A stretch of 64,000 nt of DNA from CAZMVY01 sp964653435 (GCA_964653435.1 CAZZFA010000010.1:1-64000), one strand, 5' to 3'. Shown: positions 52,632 to 62,157, counted from the stretch's first letter. Notes: generated from the sequence alone by a model not told the origin. Made by a program: numbers and translations.

Positions 52632-52660
52632 AACATACGATTGGATTCGGGGGCGGTCAA
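52632..52660 (-). promoter_or_regulatory. promoter for the Flp-type pilin gene
   Basis: On the minus strand TTGACC, 17 bp spacer, TATGTT, about 95 bp before the ATG. Confidence 0.6.
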
Positions 52661-53003
52661 GGTGGAGAAGAGATTATGTCTGAGCCGGGCGGTCGATGCG
52701 TGCGGGCGCAGCCGATAACGGAGCGGCGGCCCGAGAATGTGCGCGGCGAGCCGTCCCTTTCGCACATGCGGAGCGGTTCCGATAAGCGCGAGGGCTGGTC
52801 CGCGTGTCGTTCAACACACGTTCGGCCAAACACCTGCCCGGGGTTTTCGGTCATCGGCGGGCGATCTGGCAGGTGTATGCCTGCGGGCCTCGCCGTGCTG
52901 CGGACGTTTCCGATCGGACGGTTGCGGGTCCGGTGCACAATCTCGCCGTGGTTCTGTTGCTCATGCGGGGATGGCGACCGCCGAGGCCGCACCAGTCGAA
53001 GGG
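52661..53003. other. non-coding stretch, no element recognised
   Basis: Spacer between the pilin promoter and the end of the GT-C-like gene. No convincing gene or repeat; frames crossing it lack start signals. Confidence 0.4.
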
Positions 53004-54413
53004 CTACGCAGGCACAAGAGCGCTTGATGCCGCGGGGCGTGTCTCGATGCCGGCCTTCCAGAGGGCTTCCAGAGCCAGCAGCAGCATAAGGACTTCGAGG
53101 ATGGCCATGGCCGCGTGGGTGGCCGTGTACTCGGGCCAGATGAACCAGTTCACCTGATGCTGGAGCCAGCGCCAGGGCGGATAGTAAAAGGGTGTGACGT
53201 ACACGATATTGAGCATCGTGGTGAGGGAAGCGAGGGTGCCGTAGAGATACCACCGGCGGTTCCACAGGACCGCAGCGCAGGAGAGCGCTACCGCCGGGAC
53301 GCTGTATCGTTCGTGCATTTCCGTGCACAGGTTGAAGAACGCCCAGGCGGCGGCGGCGCAGGCCAGGACGAGGCTTTCCGGTCGGCGTCGGGCGAGGCGC
53401 CATCGCCAGACGATGACGGCGAGGGCGCATCCGAACGCCAGCAGCCCCAGCGTGCGGTAGCTGATCAGGCCGAGCAGGCGATGGGTATCCGCAGGGAAGT
53501 CGCGAAGGGAGGGGGACTTGTTCCACGGGCGGGTGAGCAGCCACCAGAGGTTCATCGCGTTGAGTGTGGTTCGGGCGTACTCGCCGCCGACGACGGTAAA
53601 GTACCCGCGGTAGAACTGCACGAGGTTGTCCGTAACGGCCGCGAAGGCGACGACCCCGGCGACGGTGACGGCCGTCGCAAGCAGGAGGCGCCGGATATGG
53701 GGCGCCCACACGGCGCGCCACTCGATGATGATCGCCGCAAGGAGGACGGGGACGGCGCAGACGGCCTGCGCCTTGAGCGAGACGGCCAGTACCACGGCCG
53801 CCGCCAGCATGACGGGCCGTCGGGTGCAGTAGGCGAAGACGGCTGCGATGAGGAACGTGGACAGGATGGTGTCGGTCTGACCGTAGTATGCACCGTCATA
53901 GAGGATCGCGGGGCTGAAGAGGTAGAACGCCGCGATTGCGATGGCGGACCATCTCCGCCCCTGTTGGCGGGCCCAGGCGAAGAGGATGATCCCGGCCGCC
54001 AGGTCGGCGAGGATCGCCGGAGACTTGTACAGCATCGTGATCGGCCGCACCCGCTCAAGATTGAACTCATCAATGGGCACGCGGATGTTGCCGGGCAGAT
54101 GAAGCGCCCCGTGCAGCCAGAAGAGCAGCCGGGTGATGCTCAGGTAGAGGGGGGGGTGATTCGGAATCCGGATCGGCGGTTCCCGGGTGAACGGCGTCCA
54201 CTCCATATCCCGGACGGCCCAGGCCTGGAAGCAGAGCAGATCGCCCAGGTGGCCTTTCCACCACGCCAGATGCACGCGGAAACCCGCCGCAAGCAACAGG
54301 AGCAGGATCAGGGCCGGCCACAGGCCGCGGGTGCGTGTCGCCGGCGCTGCCGCCGTTGCGGGGCGGCTGCCATCCTCCGCTGCCTCACGGATACAGGCGG
54401 CGTGCGTGCGCAT
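53004..54413 (-). CDS. polytopic membrane glycosyltransferase-like protein (GT-C type)
   Basis: 469 residues with about ten hydrophobic segments. The first extracytoplasmic loop has HLGDLLCFQAWAVRDMEWTPF and the conserved-looking NHPPLYLSITRLLFW, followed by YKSPAILADLAAGIILFAWARQQG and YDGAYYGQTDTILSTFLIAAVFAY, patterns of polyprenol-phosphate-dependent mannosyl- or arabinosyl-transferases (PIG-M/DUF2029-like). A later loop, TEMHERYSVPAVAL, is also typical. It probably adds a sugar from a lipid carrier on the outer membrane face. No second glycan gene is adjacent. It is divergent from the uvrA operon, with a 168 bp gap. Confidence 0.8.
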   Translation of the reverse strand: MRTHAACIREAAEDGSRPATAAAPATRTRGLWPALILLLLLAAGFRVHLAWWKGHLGDLLCFQAWAVRDMEWTPFTREPPIRIPNHPPLYLSITRLLFWLHGALHLPGNIRVPIDEFNLERVRPITMLYKSPAILADLAAGIILFAWARQQGRRWSAIAIAAFYLFSPAILYDGAYYGQTDTILSTFLIAAVFAYCTRRPVMLAAAVVLAVSLKAQAVCAVPVLLAAIIIEWRAVWAPHIRRLLLATAVTVAGVVAFAAVTDNLVQFYRGYFTVVGGEYARTTLNAMNLWWLLTRPWNKSPSLRDFPADTHRLLGLISYRTLGLLAFGCALAVIVWRWRLARRRPESLVLACAAAAWAFFNLCTEMHERYSVPAVALSCAAVLWNRRWYLYGTLASLTTMLNIVYVTPFYYPPWRWLQHQVNWFIWPEYTATHAAMAILEVLMLLLALEALWKAGIETRPAASSALVPA

Positions 54414-54581
54414 GGAGAATCCCGCCGGGGCGCTCGGCGACGACCCGCCGAGCGTTTGTCTTCGCCTTGCGTGCCGGTAGAATAACGTGCCGGCGGAGGG
54501 ACGACAATCCGGCGGCGTCGGGCGGCGGTTGCCGGTTCCCGGCGATCAGTCCGAACCGTACGGTGTCGAGGTCGCGGGTGT

Positions 54582-56645
54582 ATGGAGCCGGCGAAGATCG
54601 TTATTCGGGGAGCGCGCGTCCACAATCTGCGCAACGTGTCGCTGGATCTGCCGAGAAACGCACTGATCTGTTTCACGGGGGTTTCGGGCAGCGGTAAGAG
54701 CAGCCTCGCATTCGACACGCTGTATGCGGAAGGGCAGCGGCGGTACATCGAGTCGCTGAGCTCATACGCACGGCAGTTCCTCGGCCAGTTCGCCAAGCCG
54801 GATGTGGACCAGATCACGGGGCTGTCCCCGTCCATCGCCATCCAGCAGAAGACCGGGGGCTGGAACCCTCGCAGCACCGTCGGCACGATCACTCAGATCA
54901 ACGACTATCTCCGCGTGCTTTTCGCCCGGATCGGCCGTCAGCATTGCCCGAAGTGCGGGCGTCCGATTTCCGCGCAATCGCGCGAGGCGATTCTCGCGCG
55001 GATCGGGGAATTGCCGCAGGGTACGCACTTCCTGGTGCTGGCGCCGGTCGTGCGCGGGCAGAAGGGCGAACATCGTGATCTCCTCAGCGACATGCGCCGG
55101 CGGGGATATGTGCGTGCCCGGATCGACGGCCGCGTGGAGGAAATCGAGTCCCTCCGTTCGCTCGACGGGAAGGTTCGCCACGACATCGAGATCGTCATCG
55201 ACCGCCTGACGCGGAACGGCGACAACCGGGCGCGGCTGGCGGAGGCGGTCGAGAAGGCACTGGAACTCGGCGAAGGTACGCTGATCATTGCCGCCGCGAA
55301 GGAGGGGGCGTCCCTCTCGGATCGAGGCGGGCGTGCCGCCGGACAGGGCGCCGCGGAGGGCCGCGGGCCGCATCGTCGGTCGAAGCCCGCATCCGGGGAT
55401 CTCGTCCTCTCGTCGAAGTACGCCTGCACCGACTGCGGAATCGGTTTCGAGCCGCCCTCGCCGCAACTGCTGAGCTTCAACTCGCCAATCGGCATGTGCC
55501 TCCGATGCGATGGGATCGGCACATCGTACGAGTTCGACCCCGAGCTGCTCGTGCCGGATCCCAACCTGAACTTCCTCTCGCCGTGCATTGCGCCGATGCG
55601 GACGACCCCGGGCCGGTGGCGCCGGCACATCTATCAGGGGGTTGCGAAGCATCTGGGCATCAACCTGCTCACCCCGTGGAAGGATCTGCCGGAACAGGCG
55701 CGGCATGCGCTGCTCTATGGCACGGGCGACGAGCACATTGCGTTCGAGTGGCGGGGTTTCGGCGGCACCTGGCGTCACGGCGGAACGTTCGAGGGCGTCA
55801 TCGCGGAGCTGGAGGAGAAGTACCGCAAGGCGAAGGCCGGCTCCGTCCGCGCCTATTACGAAAAGTATATGCGAGTGCGCCAGTGCAAGGAGTGCAACGG
55901 GGCGCGGCTCAACCCGCAGGCGCTGGCCGTCCGGATCCAGGGGAAAAACATTCACGAAGTGGGCGAGATGTCGATCCGCCAGGCGCGGCAGTTCTTCGCG
56001 GATCTTCCTCTGACGCCGACGGAGGCGGTGATCGCGGAGGATGTCCTCAGGGAGATTCGCGGGCGACTGGAGTTCCTCGAAGACGTGGGGCTCGATTACC
56101 TCACGTTGAACCGTACCGCACCGAGCCTCTCGGGCGGCGAATCGCAGCGGATTCGCCTGGCCGGGCAGATCGGCTGCGGGCTCGTGGGGGTCCTGTACGT
56201 ACTGGACGAACCGTCGATCGGGCTGCATGCGCGGGACAACCGGCGGCTGCTGGATTCCCTGGTTCGCCTCCGCGACATGGGCAACACGGTGATCGTCGTC
56301 GAACACGACGAAGAGACGATGCGCTCGGCGGACCTGATTGTGGACTTCGGCCCGGGGCCGGGCGTCCGCGGCGGCGAAGTCGTGGCGGTCGGGACGCTGG
56401 ACGAATTGGCGAAGGAGACGAAGAGCATCACGGCGGACTACCTCACGGGGCGCACGTGCATCGAGGTGCCGGCGCGTCGTCGACCGATCAGCGTCGCAGA
56501 CCGTTCCCCTTCCGACGGCCGCGAAGCGGCGGCAGACGGCGCTGCGGGGCGCAAGCGCGGGGTCGCCCGAATCCCGGAGACGACCGTTGCGAAGGGGCGA
56601 AAGAGGCGGCCGCGGCAGCGGGGGACGCAGGAGGGTCAGTCATGA
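54582..56645 (+). CDS. uvrA: UvrA, first ABC half encoded as a separate cistron (687 aa)
   Basis: Nucleotide-excision-repair damage sensor, N-terminal ABC module only. It has Walker A FTGVSGSGKSS (about residue 34), ESLSSYARQFLGQFAKPDVD, zinc pairs CPKCG (about 120), CTDCG/CLRCD (about 282-305) and CKECN (about 433), signature LSGGESQRIRLAGQI (about 515) and Walker B LDEPSIGLH (about 540). Normal UvrA continues through a ~10-residue linker into the second ABC. Here the linker becomes a ~55-residue basic, low-complexity tail, and a TGA at 56643-56645 ends the protein. The next cistron starts within this stop (ATGA) with a strong AGGAGGG. A 35-residue Gly/Ala/Arg-rich insertion sits near residues 245-280. 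The other half of this UvrA is in the 56998-62157 cistron. Confidence 0.9.
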   Translation: MEPAKIVIRGARVHNLRNVSLDLPRNALICFTGVSGSGKSSLAFDTLYAEGQRRYIESLSSYARQFLGQFAKPDVDQITGLSPSIAIQQKTGGWNPRSTVGTITQINDYLRVLFARIGRQHCPKCGRPISAQSREAILARIGELPQGTHFLVLAPVVRGQKGEHRDLLSDMRRRGYVRARIDGRVEEIESLRSLDGKVRHDIEIVIDRLTRNGDNRARLAEAVEKALELGEGTLIIAAAKEGASLSDRGGRAAGQGAAEGRGPHRRSKPASGDLVLSSKYACTDCGIGFEPPSPQLLSFNSPIGMCLRCDGIGTSYEFDPELLVPDPNLNFLSPCIAPMRTTPGRWRRHIYQGVAKHLGINLLTPWKDLPEQARHALLYGTGDEHIAFEWRGFGGTWRHGGTFEGVIAELEEKYRKAKAGSVRAYYEKYMRVRQCKECNGARLNPQALAVRIQGKNIHEVGEMSIRQARQFFADLPLTPTEAVIAEDVLREIRGRLEFLEDVGLDYLTLNRTAPSLSGGESQRIRLAGQIGCGLVGVLYVLDEPSIGLHARDNRRLLDSLVRLRDMGNTVIVVEHDEETMRSADLIVDFGPGPGVRGGEVVAVGTLDELAKETKSITADYLTGRTCIEVPARRRPISVADRSPSDGREAAADGAAGRKRGVARIPETTVAKGRKRRPRQRGTQEGQS

Positions 56646-57001
56646 ACGAAGCGGAGCGCCTGGGCCGCAAGCTCCTGGAGGTTTGCCGGCTCTGCGGGGC
56701 GGGTTGCGCCGCGATGTCGCCGGCCGATCGGGCCGCCCGGATGACACGCGAGCAGGCCCGGACACCGGCGGAGGTCTGGCGGGCGCGATTCTACGCATCG
56801 GTCGAAGCCCTGTGTGACGCGGTCGAGCACTCCGGGATGGCCAATGTGATTGACGGGGCGAGCGGCTGGAAGGGGGTTGACATGAGTGGTACGAGCACGA
56901 TCGGCCCCGGCGCGAGTGCGGGCACGACGCCGCGTTGTCGCCCGGCGTCGCGGCGCAGCGCCCGGTGCTGCTGCTCGTCCTTGCTCCTTTCCCGGGGATG
57001 A
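56642..57001 (+). CDS. unrecognised 119-residue protein between uvrA cistrons
   Basis: It starts at an ATG overlapping the upstream uvrA stop (ATGA) and has the strong Shine-Dalgarno aggaggg 6-7 nt before it. Residues 1-80 look like a real helical protein (NEAERLGRKLLEVCRLCGAG, RTPAEVWRARFYASVEALCDAVEHSG) with four Cys, two as CRLCG. The last ~40 residues (after GWKGVD) are Ser/Arg/Cys-rich, and the alternative frame there also looks coding and continues into the next cistron. The stop TGA (56999-57001) overlaps the next ATG, again as ATGA. It could be a genuine small partner of UvrA or a linker domain separated by frameshifts. No family recognised. Confidence 0.55.
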   Translation: MNEAERLGRKLLEVCRLCGAGCAAMSPADRAARMTREQARTPAEVWRARFYASVEALCDAVEHSGMANVIDGASGWKGVDMSGTSTIGPGASAGTTPRCRPASRRSARCCCSSLLLSRG

Positions 57002-60000
57002 CTGTGCCGATGGCCTGCGAGCCCGTACCAATCTGCTCCAACCCCGACGGCGACGTGAAGTGGCTCGTCGTGCGCGGCGCCGCGCACAACAACCTCAAGG
57101 ATATCGACGTTTTCATTCCACTCGGGCGTTTCGTGTGCGTTACCGGGGTCTCCGGCAGCGGCAAGAGCAGCCTGGTCAACGACATCCTCTGGCCGGCCCT
57201 GGCCCGCAAGCTTAACGGCGCCGAGGCGCCCGCTCCCGGCCGGTATCGCGAGATCCTCGGCACGCAGTACCTCGACAAGGTGATCGACATCGACCAGTCG
57301 CCGATCGGTCGCACGCCGCGCAGCAACCCGGCAACGTACATCAAGGTCTTCGACGAGATCCGCGACCTGTATGCGAAGCTGCCGGACAGCAAGGTTCGCG
57401 GTTACCAGCCCGGTCGGTTCAGCTTCAACGTCAAGACCGGCGAGGCCGGCGGCGGACGGTGCGAGGCCTGTGAGGGCAACGGCGCCAACCGCATGGAGAT
57501 GGACTTTCTCGCGGACGTCTGGGTGACCTGTCCGGTCTGTTCCGGCCGGCGCTTCAGCCGCGAGACCCTTCAGGTGCGGTTCAAGGGCAAGAGCATCGCC
57601 GACGTGCTGGAGATGGACGTTCAGCAGGCACTGGAGCACTTCGCGAACATCCCGAAGATCGTCTCCATGCTGCAGACGCTCCACGATGTCGGGATGGACT
57701 ACATCAAGCTCGGCCAGTCGAGCACGACGCTTTCCGGCGGCGAGGCGCAGCGGATCAAGCTCGCGCGTGAGCTGGTGAAGCGATCGACCGGCCGGACGCT
57801 CTACCTGCTCGATGAGCCGACAACCGGCCTGCACTTCGACGACATCCGGAAGCTTCTGAAGGTCCTGCACGGATTCGTCGACGCGGGCAACACGGTCCTC
57901 GTCATCGAGCACAACCTGGACGTCATCAAGACGGCGGACTGGATCATCGACCTGGGTCCGGAGGGCGGCGAGGCCGGCGGTCGGATCGTGGCGGAGGGAA
58001 CGCCGGAGCAGGTAGCGGCGGTGCCGGCTTCGTACACGGGGCAGGCCTTACGGACGGTTCTGGGCAAGGCACGAACCGACGAAGCGGCGAAGCGGCGAGC
58101 GCAAAGGACCCTCACCCCGTCCCTCTCCCCTGCAGGGAGAGGCGGACGGCGCGCCGGAATAACGGAAAAACGGCCTGACGGAATGACGGACAGCGTGACC
58201 GTCGTGGGTGCCCGCGAGCACAATCTGAAGGATCTGACCGTCAGTTTCCCGCGCGGTCGGACGACCGTGTGCACCGGCGTCTCCGGCAGCGGCAAGAGCA
58301 GCTTTGCCCTGGACACCGTCTACGCCGAGGGGCAGCGGCGCTATGTGGAATCGCTCAGCGCCTACGCGCGACAATTCCTCGGCCAGCTCGCCAGGCCGCG
58401 GGTGGACCATGTGTACGGGCTGTCGCCGGCGATCAGCATTGAGCAGAAGACGGCCGGCAAGTCTCCCCGCTCTACCGTCGGCACGGTTACGGAAATCTAC
58501 GACTATCTGCGGGTTCTGTGGGCGAGGCTCGGGCAGCCCTACTGTCCGAAATGCAACATCCCGATCGGCGCGCAGACGAGCGAGGAGATCATCGCGCGGG
58601 TCATGGAGCGTCCCGAGGGCAGCCGCTTGCTCCTGTGCGCGCCGGTCGAGCGAACGGGGTCCGAGACCTGGGCCCAGCTCTTCGAGCGCGAGCGAAACAA
58701 CGGGTTCGCCCGCGTCCGCGTGGACGGCCGGCTGTATGACCTGGCCGATCCGCCGGAGCTGGACGGCCGGCGGAAATACGACGTGCAGATTGTCGTCGAC
58801 CGCGTCGTGGTCCGGGCGGCCGCCCGCTCTCGCATCGCCGACAGCGTGGAGCAGGCACTTGCGCTCGGCGACGGCTGGATCGTGGTCGTGGAAGCAGGTG
58901 ACGAAGCGACGAAGCGAGGAAGCGACGAAGGGAAGGAAGGGAAGATGCGGGTTCCCGGTGCGCGAGAGGATGGCTCCGCATCACCCGGACCCCGGACCGC
59001 GGACCGCGGAACCCGTTTCTCGCAGCGTCGTTCCTGCACCCGATGCGGCACGAGCTACGAGGACCTCTCGCCGCATCACTTCTCGTTCAACAGCCGGCTC
59101 GGCTGGTGCCCCACCTGCGAAGGACTCGGAACGCAGGAAGGAACCAGCGCCGACGCGATCGTCGTTGCGCCGGGCCGGGCGATTCTCGACGGGGCGATCG
59201 CCGGCTGGGAGAAGCTCGACGACATGCCGGAGCTGGTTTCCGTGATTCGCGCGGTGGCGCGGCACGCCGGGTTCGATCCGCAGACGCCGTGGAATCGGCT
59301 GCCCGCCTCGGCACAGCGGGCGATTCTGTACGGTCTGGGCGAGACGTGGCTCGACGCGGATTGCCTCGGCCCCGGTGTGCGAGTGCAGTGGAAAGGTTTC
59401 TTCCCGGCCATCGACGAGGCGGTGCGCACGAGCTGGCAGTATCGCCAGCGTCTTTCGCATCTGATGGGCGAGGTGCCGTGCCGGCGCTGCCGGGGCGGCC
59501 GGCTTCGCGAGGATGCGGCGGCCGTGCGCCTCGGCGGCAGGACGCTGCCGGAGGTGTGCTTCATGCCGCTCGGCGAGGCGTACCGGTTCTTTTCGGAGTT
59601 TCGACTCGATCCGCGCGAGAAGCAGATCGCCGGCGAGGTGCTGCACGAAGTCACGTCGCGGTTGAAGTTCCTGGTGGACGTGGGGCTGGACTATGTCACG
59701 CTGCATCGGGCGGCGCCGACGCTCTCCGGCGGAGAATCGCAGCGCATCCGTCTCGCCTCGCAGATCGGCAGCGGCCTGACCGGCGTGCTGTACGTGCTCG
59801 ACGAGCCGACGATCGGTCTGCACCCGCGCGACAATCTGCGGCTGATCAACGCCCTGCGGCACCTGCGGGATCTCGGCAACACGCTGCTGATGGTCGAGCA
59901 CGACCGCGAGGTGATCGAGCACGCGGACCACGTCCTCGACTTCGGCCCCGGTGCCGGCACGGACGGCGGCCGGATCGTGGCGGAGGGCTCCCCGGCCGGA

Positions 60001-62157
60001 ATCCGACAGACGGAGACATCGCTTACCGGCCGGTATCTTTCGGGGGCCGCCGCGATCCCGGTTCCAACCAACCGCCGCAAGGGCAACGGTAAGACCTTTG
60101 CGATCCTCGGTGCGCGCCACAACAACCTCAAGAATCTCGACGTCGAGCTGCCCCTGGGCACGTTCATCGCCGTCACGGGCGTCTCGGGCAGCGGCAAGAG
60201 CTCGCTCGTCAACGACATTCTGTACGCGGCGCTGGCCCGGCGGCTGCATCAGGCCCGGACCACGCCCGGCCGTCACGACCGTCTCCGCGGGGTCGGGCAC
60301 ATCGACAAGGTCATCAACGTGGACCAGTCTCCGATCGGCATCACGCCGACGAGTAACCCGGCAACGTATACGGGCGCCTTCGACGTTATTCGCGAGCTGT
60401 TCTCGAAGCTGCCCGACAGCCGGGTCCGCGGCTACACGGCCAACCGGTTCAGTTTCAACCGGCCGGGCGGGCGATGCGAGGCATGCGAGGGCAACGGGCA
60501 GATCTGTGTCGAGATGCATTTTCTGCCGGATGTGTGGGTCGCGTGCGAGGCGTGCGGCGGTGCCCGCTACAACCGCGAAACGCTCGAGGTGCGGTACAAA
60601 GGCAAGAACATCGCGGATGTCCTGAACATGCGCGTGAGCGAAGCCCTCGAACACTTCGCCAACGTGCCGAAGCTCAAGCGGATGCTCGCGACCCTTGCCG
60701 ACGTGGGACTCGATTATGTCTCGCTCGGCCAGCCGGCCCATACGCTTTCCGGCGGCGAGGCGCAGCGTGTCAAGCTGGCGGCCGAGCTGGGTCGTCCGTC
60801 CACGGGCCGGACGCTCTATGTCCTCGACGAGCCGACGACGGGCCTGCACTTCGACGACCTCCGCAAACTGCTCGCCGTGCTGCACCGCCTTGTCGATCTG
60901 GGCAATACGGTCGTCTGCATCGAGCACAACCTCGACGTGATCAAGACGGCCGACTGGATCATCGACCTGGGCCCCGAGGGCGGCGACGCCGGCGGCGAGA
61001 TCGTGGCGGAGGGGCCGCCTGAACGGATCGCGGCGAACCCGCGGTCCGTCACGGGGCGGATCCTGGCCCGGGTGCTGGCGGCCGGGCCGCACGAGCCGCG
61101 CGCGGCATACGGTACGCCGACGGCGGAGACCGTGGGGACACTGTTCGAGAAACCGCTGCGGGCGGCGGATCTGGGCGAGCCGGCCGCATTGCCGTGGGAG
61201 CGGGATGGGCAGGCCTGGCATACGCGGGACCGCGTCGGCCGGCGGGGCGGGCCGATCCGTTGGGAGGGCGCCGCGCTGCTCTGGCTCGTCGAGCAGATTC
61301 AGCAGGCCGGCCGGGGCCGATTCGCCCCGACGGACTGGAACAACCGTTCCCATGTCGAGATCCGCTCGCCGAACCAGTCTGCGCCGTGGTTCTTTCACGC
61401 GCTGACGGGCGGCGAATGGCTGCTCGATGTGACGTTGCGCGTGCCGGCCAATACGTTCACATCGTCGGAGCTTGTGCGGCTGATCGGGCTCCGGAAACTC
61501 GACGACCGGCCGGACCTGCCGATCTACGGACAGTGGCAGCGGGTGCGCATCCACCGCCCCAATCGGCAGTGGGACTGCATTCGGATTCAGATCCACGACC
61601 GGAAGGAGATCGATACGCCCGGCATGCGGAAGGTGATCCGAACGTGCGTCCGCGCCTATCTCAAGGCGGTACGCCGGCTGCAGTATCCGGCGAACGCATT
61701 GCAGATGCGGGAAAAAGATCGCCGCGTCTGGCACCTCTCGCAATCGTCGATTTCGCCGGACCATGTGAAGGAATGGCACCCACCGACTCTCGTCGAACTG
61801 CTGGGCCGGATCGTCAGACTCGTGCCCGGCGTGCAGGTCGATTGGAGCAACAGGGTGTCCTTGCGGCTGAAAATCCCCGACCGCCGGCTGTTGCCCATCC
61901 GGATCGGAACGAGCCACGCCCACGGGCTTCGCGTCGGCGTGCCGTGCCCGGCCGGCACGGTCACGCCGGTCTGCGTCGACAGGCTGGGCCTCTCGCCGGA
62001 GATCGTACGGCGGCATCGGGCTTTCGACGTCGTGTCCTTCTGGGTCCAGCGGATGGACCAGGTGGACCCGCAGCAATTCCGGGCGCTGATCCGGCTCTGG
62101 GCCGGCGAGGTGCCCCCCGAGTCGGCCCAGGCCGTCGCCGCGGAGGATGCGTCGTGA
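56998..62157 (+). CDS. uvrA: UvrA C-terminal half fused to a complete second UvrA and an extension (1719 aa)
   Basis: It starts at ATG 56998, overlapping the preceding stop. Residues about 20-390 are the second ABC of UvrA (Walker A near 50, zinc CEACEGNG/CPVCSG 155-180, LSGGEAQRIKLARELV near 244, LLDEPTTGLH near 271). From residue about 396 (MTDSVTVVGAREHNLKD) a full second UvrA follows, with Walker A near 428 and 1061, signatures near 911 and 1249, and Walker B near 935 and 1275. The joining linker is made of repeat-derived sequence (LTPSLSPAGRGG). A second linker near 640 contains the 8 bp repeat product. Residues about 1375-1719 form an extra domain with PTDWNNRSHVEIRSPNQSAP and WFFHALTGGEWLL, not part of standard UvrA. 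Tandem UvrA is also known from Chlamydiae. The linkers are weakly conserved, the ABC motifs intact. Confidence 0.88.
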   Translation: MTVPMACEPVPICSNPDGDVKWLVVRGAAHNNLKDIDVFIPLGRFVCVTGVSGSGKSSLVNDILWPALARKLNGAEAPAPGRYREILGTQYLDKVIDIDQSPIGRTPRSNPATYIKVFDEIRDLYAKLPDSKVRGYQPGRFSFNVKTGEAGGGRCEACEGNGANRMEMDFLADVWVTCPVCSGRRFSRETLQVRFKGKSIADVLEMDVQQALEHFANIPKIVSMLQTLHDVGMDYIKLGQSSTTLSGGEAQRIKLARELVKRSTGRTLYLLDEPTTGLHFDDIRKLLKVLHGFVDAGNTVLVIEHNLDVIKTADWIIDLGPEGGEAGGRIVAEGTPEQVAAVPASYTGQALRTVLGKARTDEAAKRRAQRTLTPSLSPAGRGGRRAGITEKRPDGMTDSVTVVGAREHNLKDLTVSFPRGRTTVCTGVSGSGKSSFALDTVYAEGQRRYVESLSAYARQFLGQLARPRVDHVYGLSPAISIEQKTAGKSPRSTVGTVTEIYDYLRVLWARLGQPYCPKCNIPIGAQTSEEIIARVMERPEGSRLLLCAPVERTGSETWAQLFERERNNGFARVRVDGRLYDLADPPELDGRRKYDVQIVVDRVVVRAAARSRIADSVEQALALGDGWIVVVEAGDEATKRGSDEGKEGKMRVPGAREDGSASPGPRTADRGTRFSQRRSCTRCGTSYEDLSPHHFSFNSRLGWCPTCEGLGTQEGTSADAIVVAPGRAILDGAIAGWEKLDDMPELVSVIRAVARHAGFDPQTPWNRLPASAQRAILYGLGETWLDADCLGPGVRVQWKGFFPAIDEAVRTSWQYRQRLSHLMGEVPCRRCRGGRLREDAAAVRLGGRTLPEVCFMPLGEAYRFFSEFRLDPREKQIAGEVLHEVTSRLKFLVDVGLDYVTLHRAAPTLSGGESQRIRLASQIGSGLTGVLYVLDEPTIGLHPRDNLRLINALRHLRDLGNTLLMVEHDREVIEHADHVLDFGPGAGTDGGRIVAEGSPAGIRQTETSLTGRYLSGAAAIPVPTNRRKGNGKTFAILGARHNNLKNLDVELPLGTFIAVTGVSGSGKSSLVNDILYAALARRLHQARTTPGRHDRLRGVGHIDKVINVDQSPIGITPTSNPATYTGAFDVIRELFSKLPDSRVRGYTANRFSFNRPGGRCEACEGNGQICVEMHFLPDVWVACEACGGARYNRETLEVRYKGKNIADVLNMRVSEALEHFANVPKLKRMLATLADVGLDYVSLGQPAHTLSGGEAQRVKLAAELGRPSTGRTLYVLDEPTTGLHFDDLRKLLAVLHRLVDLGNTVVCIEHNLDVIKTADWIIDLGPEGGDAGGEIVAEGPPERIAANPRSVTGRILARVLAAGPHEPRAAYGTPTAETVGTLFEKPLRAADLGEPAALPWERDGQAWHTRDRVGRRGGPIRWEGAALLWLVEQIQQAGRGRFAPTDWNNRSHVEIRSPNQSAPWFFHALTGGEWLLDVTLRVPANTFTSSELVRLIGLRKLDDRPDLPIYGQWQRVRIHRPNRQWDCIRIQIHDRKEIDTPGMRKVIRTCVRAYLKAVRRLQYPANALQMREKDRRVWHLSQSSISPDHVKEWHPPTLVELLGRIVRLVPGVQVDWSNRVSLRLKIPDRRLLPIRIGTSHAHGLRVGVPCPAGTVTPVCVDRLGLSPEIVRRHRAFDVVSFWVQRMDQVDPQQFRALIRLWAGEVPPESAQAVAAEDAS
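58077..58146. repeat. repeat-derived sequence at the junction of the two UvrA copies
   Basis: Two degenerate 8 bp units (gacgaagc, ggcgaagc) are followed by a REP-type element with stem cctctccc/gggagagg (58122-58129, 58135-58142). In frame it encodes RTLTPSLSPAGRGGRR, wording known from a widespread bacterial repeat. Confidence 0.82.
58898..58929. repeat. 8 bp tandem repeat inside the large uvrA cistron
   Basis: Four units (gtgacgaa, gcgacgaa, gcgaggaa, gcgacgaa) match the intergenic array at 8921-8976 and encode GDEATKRGSDEG. They are followed to about 59020 by a degenerate ccggaccgcgga repeat similar to the radical SAM repeat. Confidence 0.82.
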
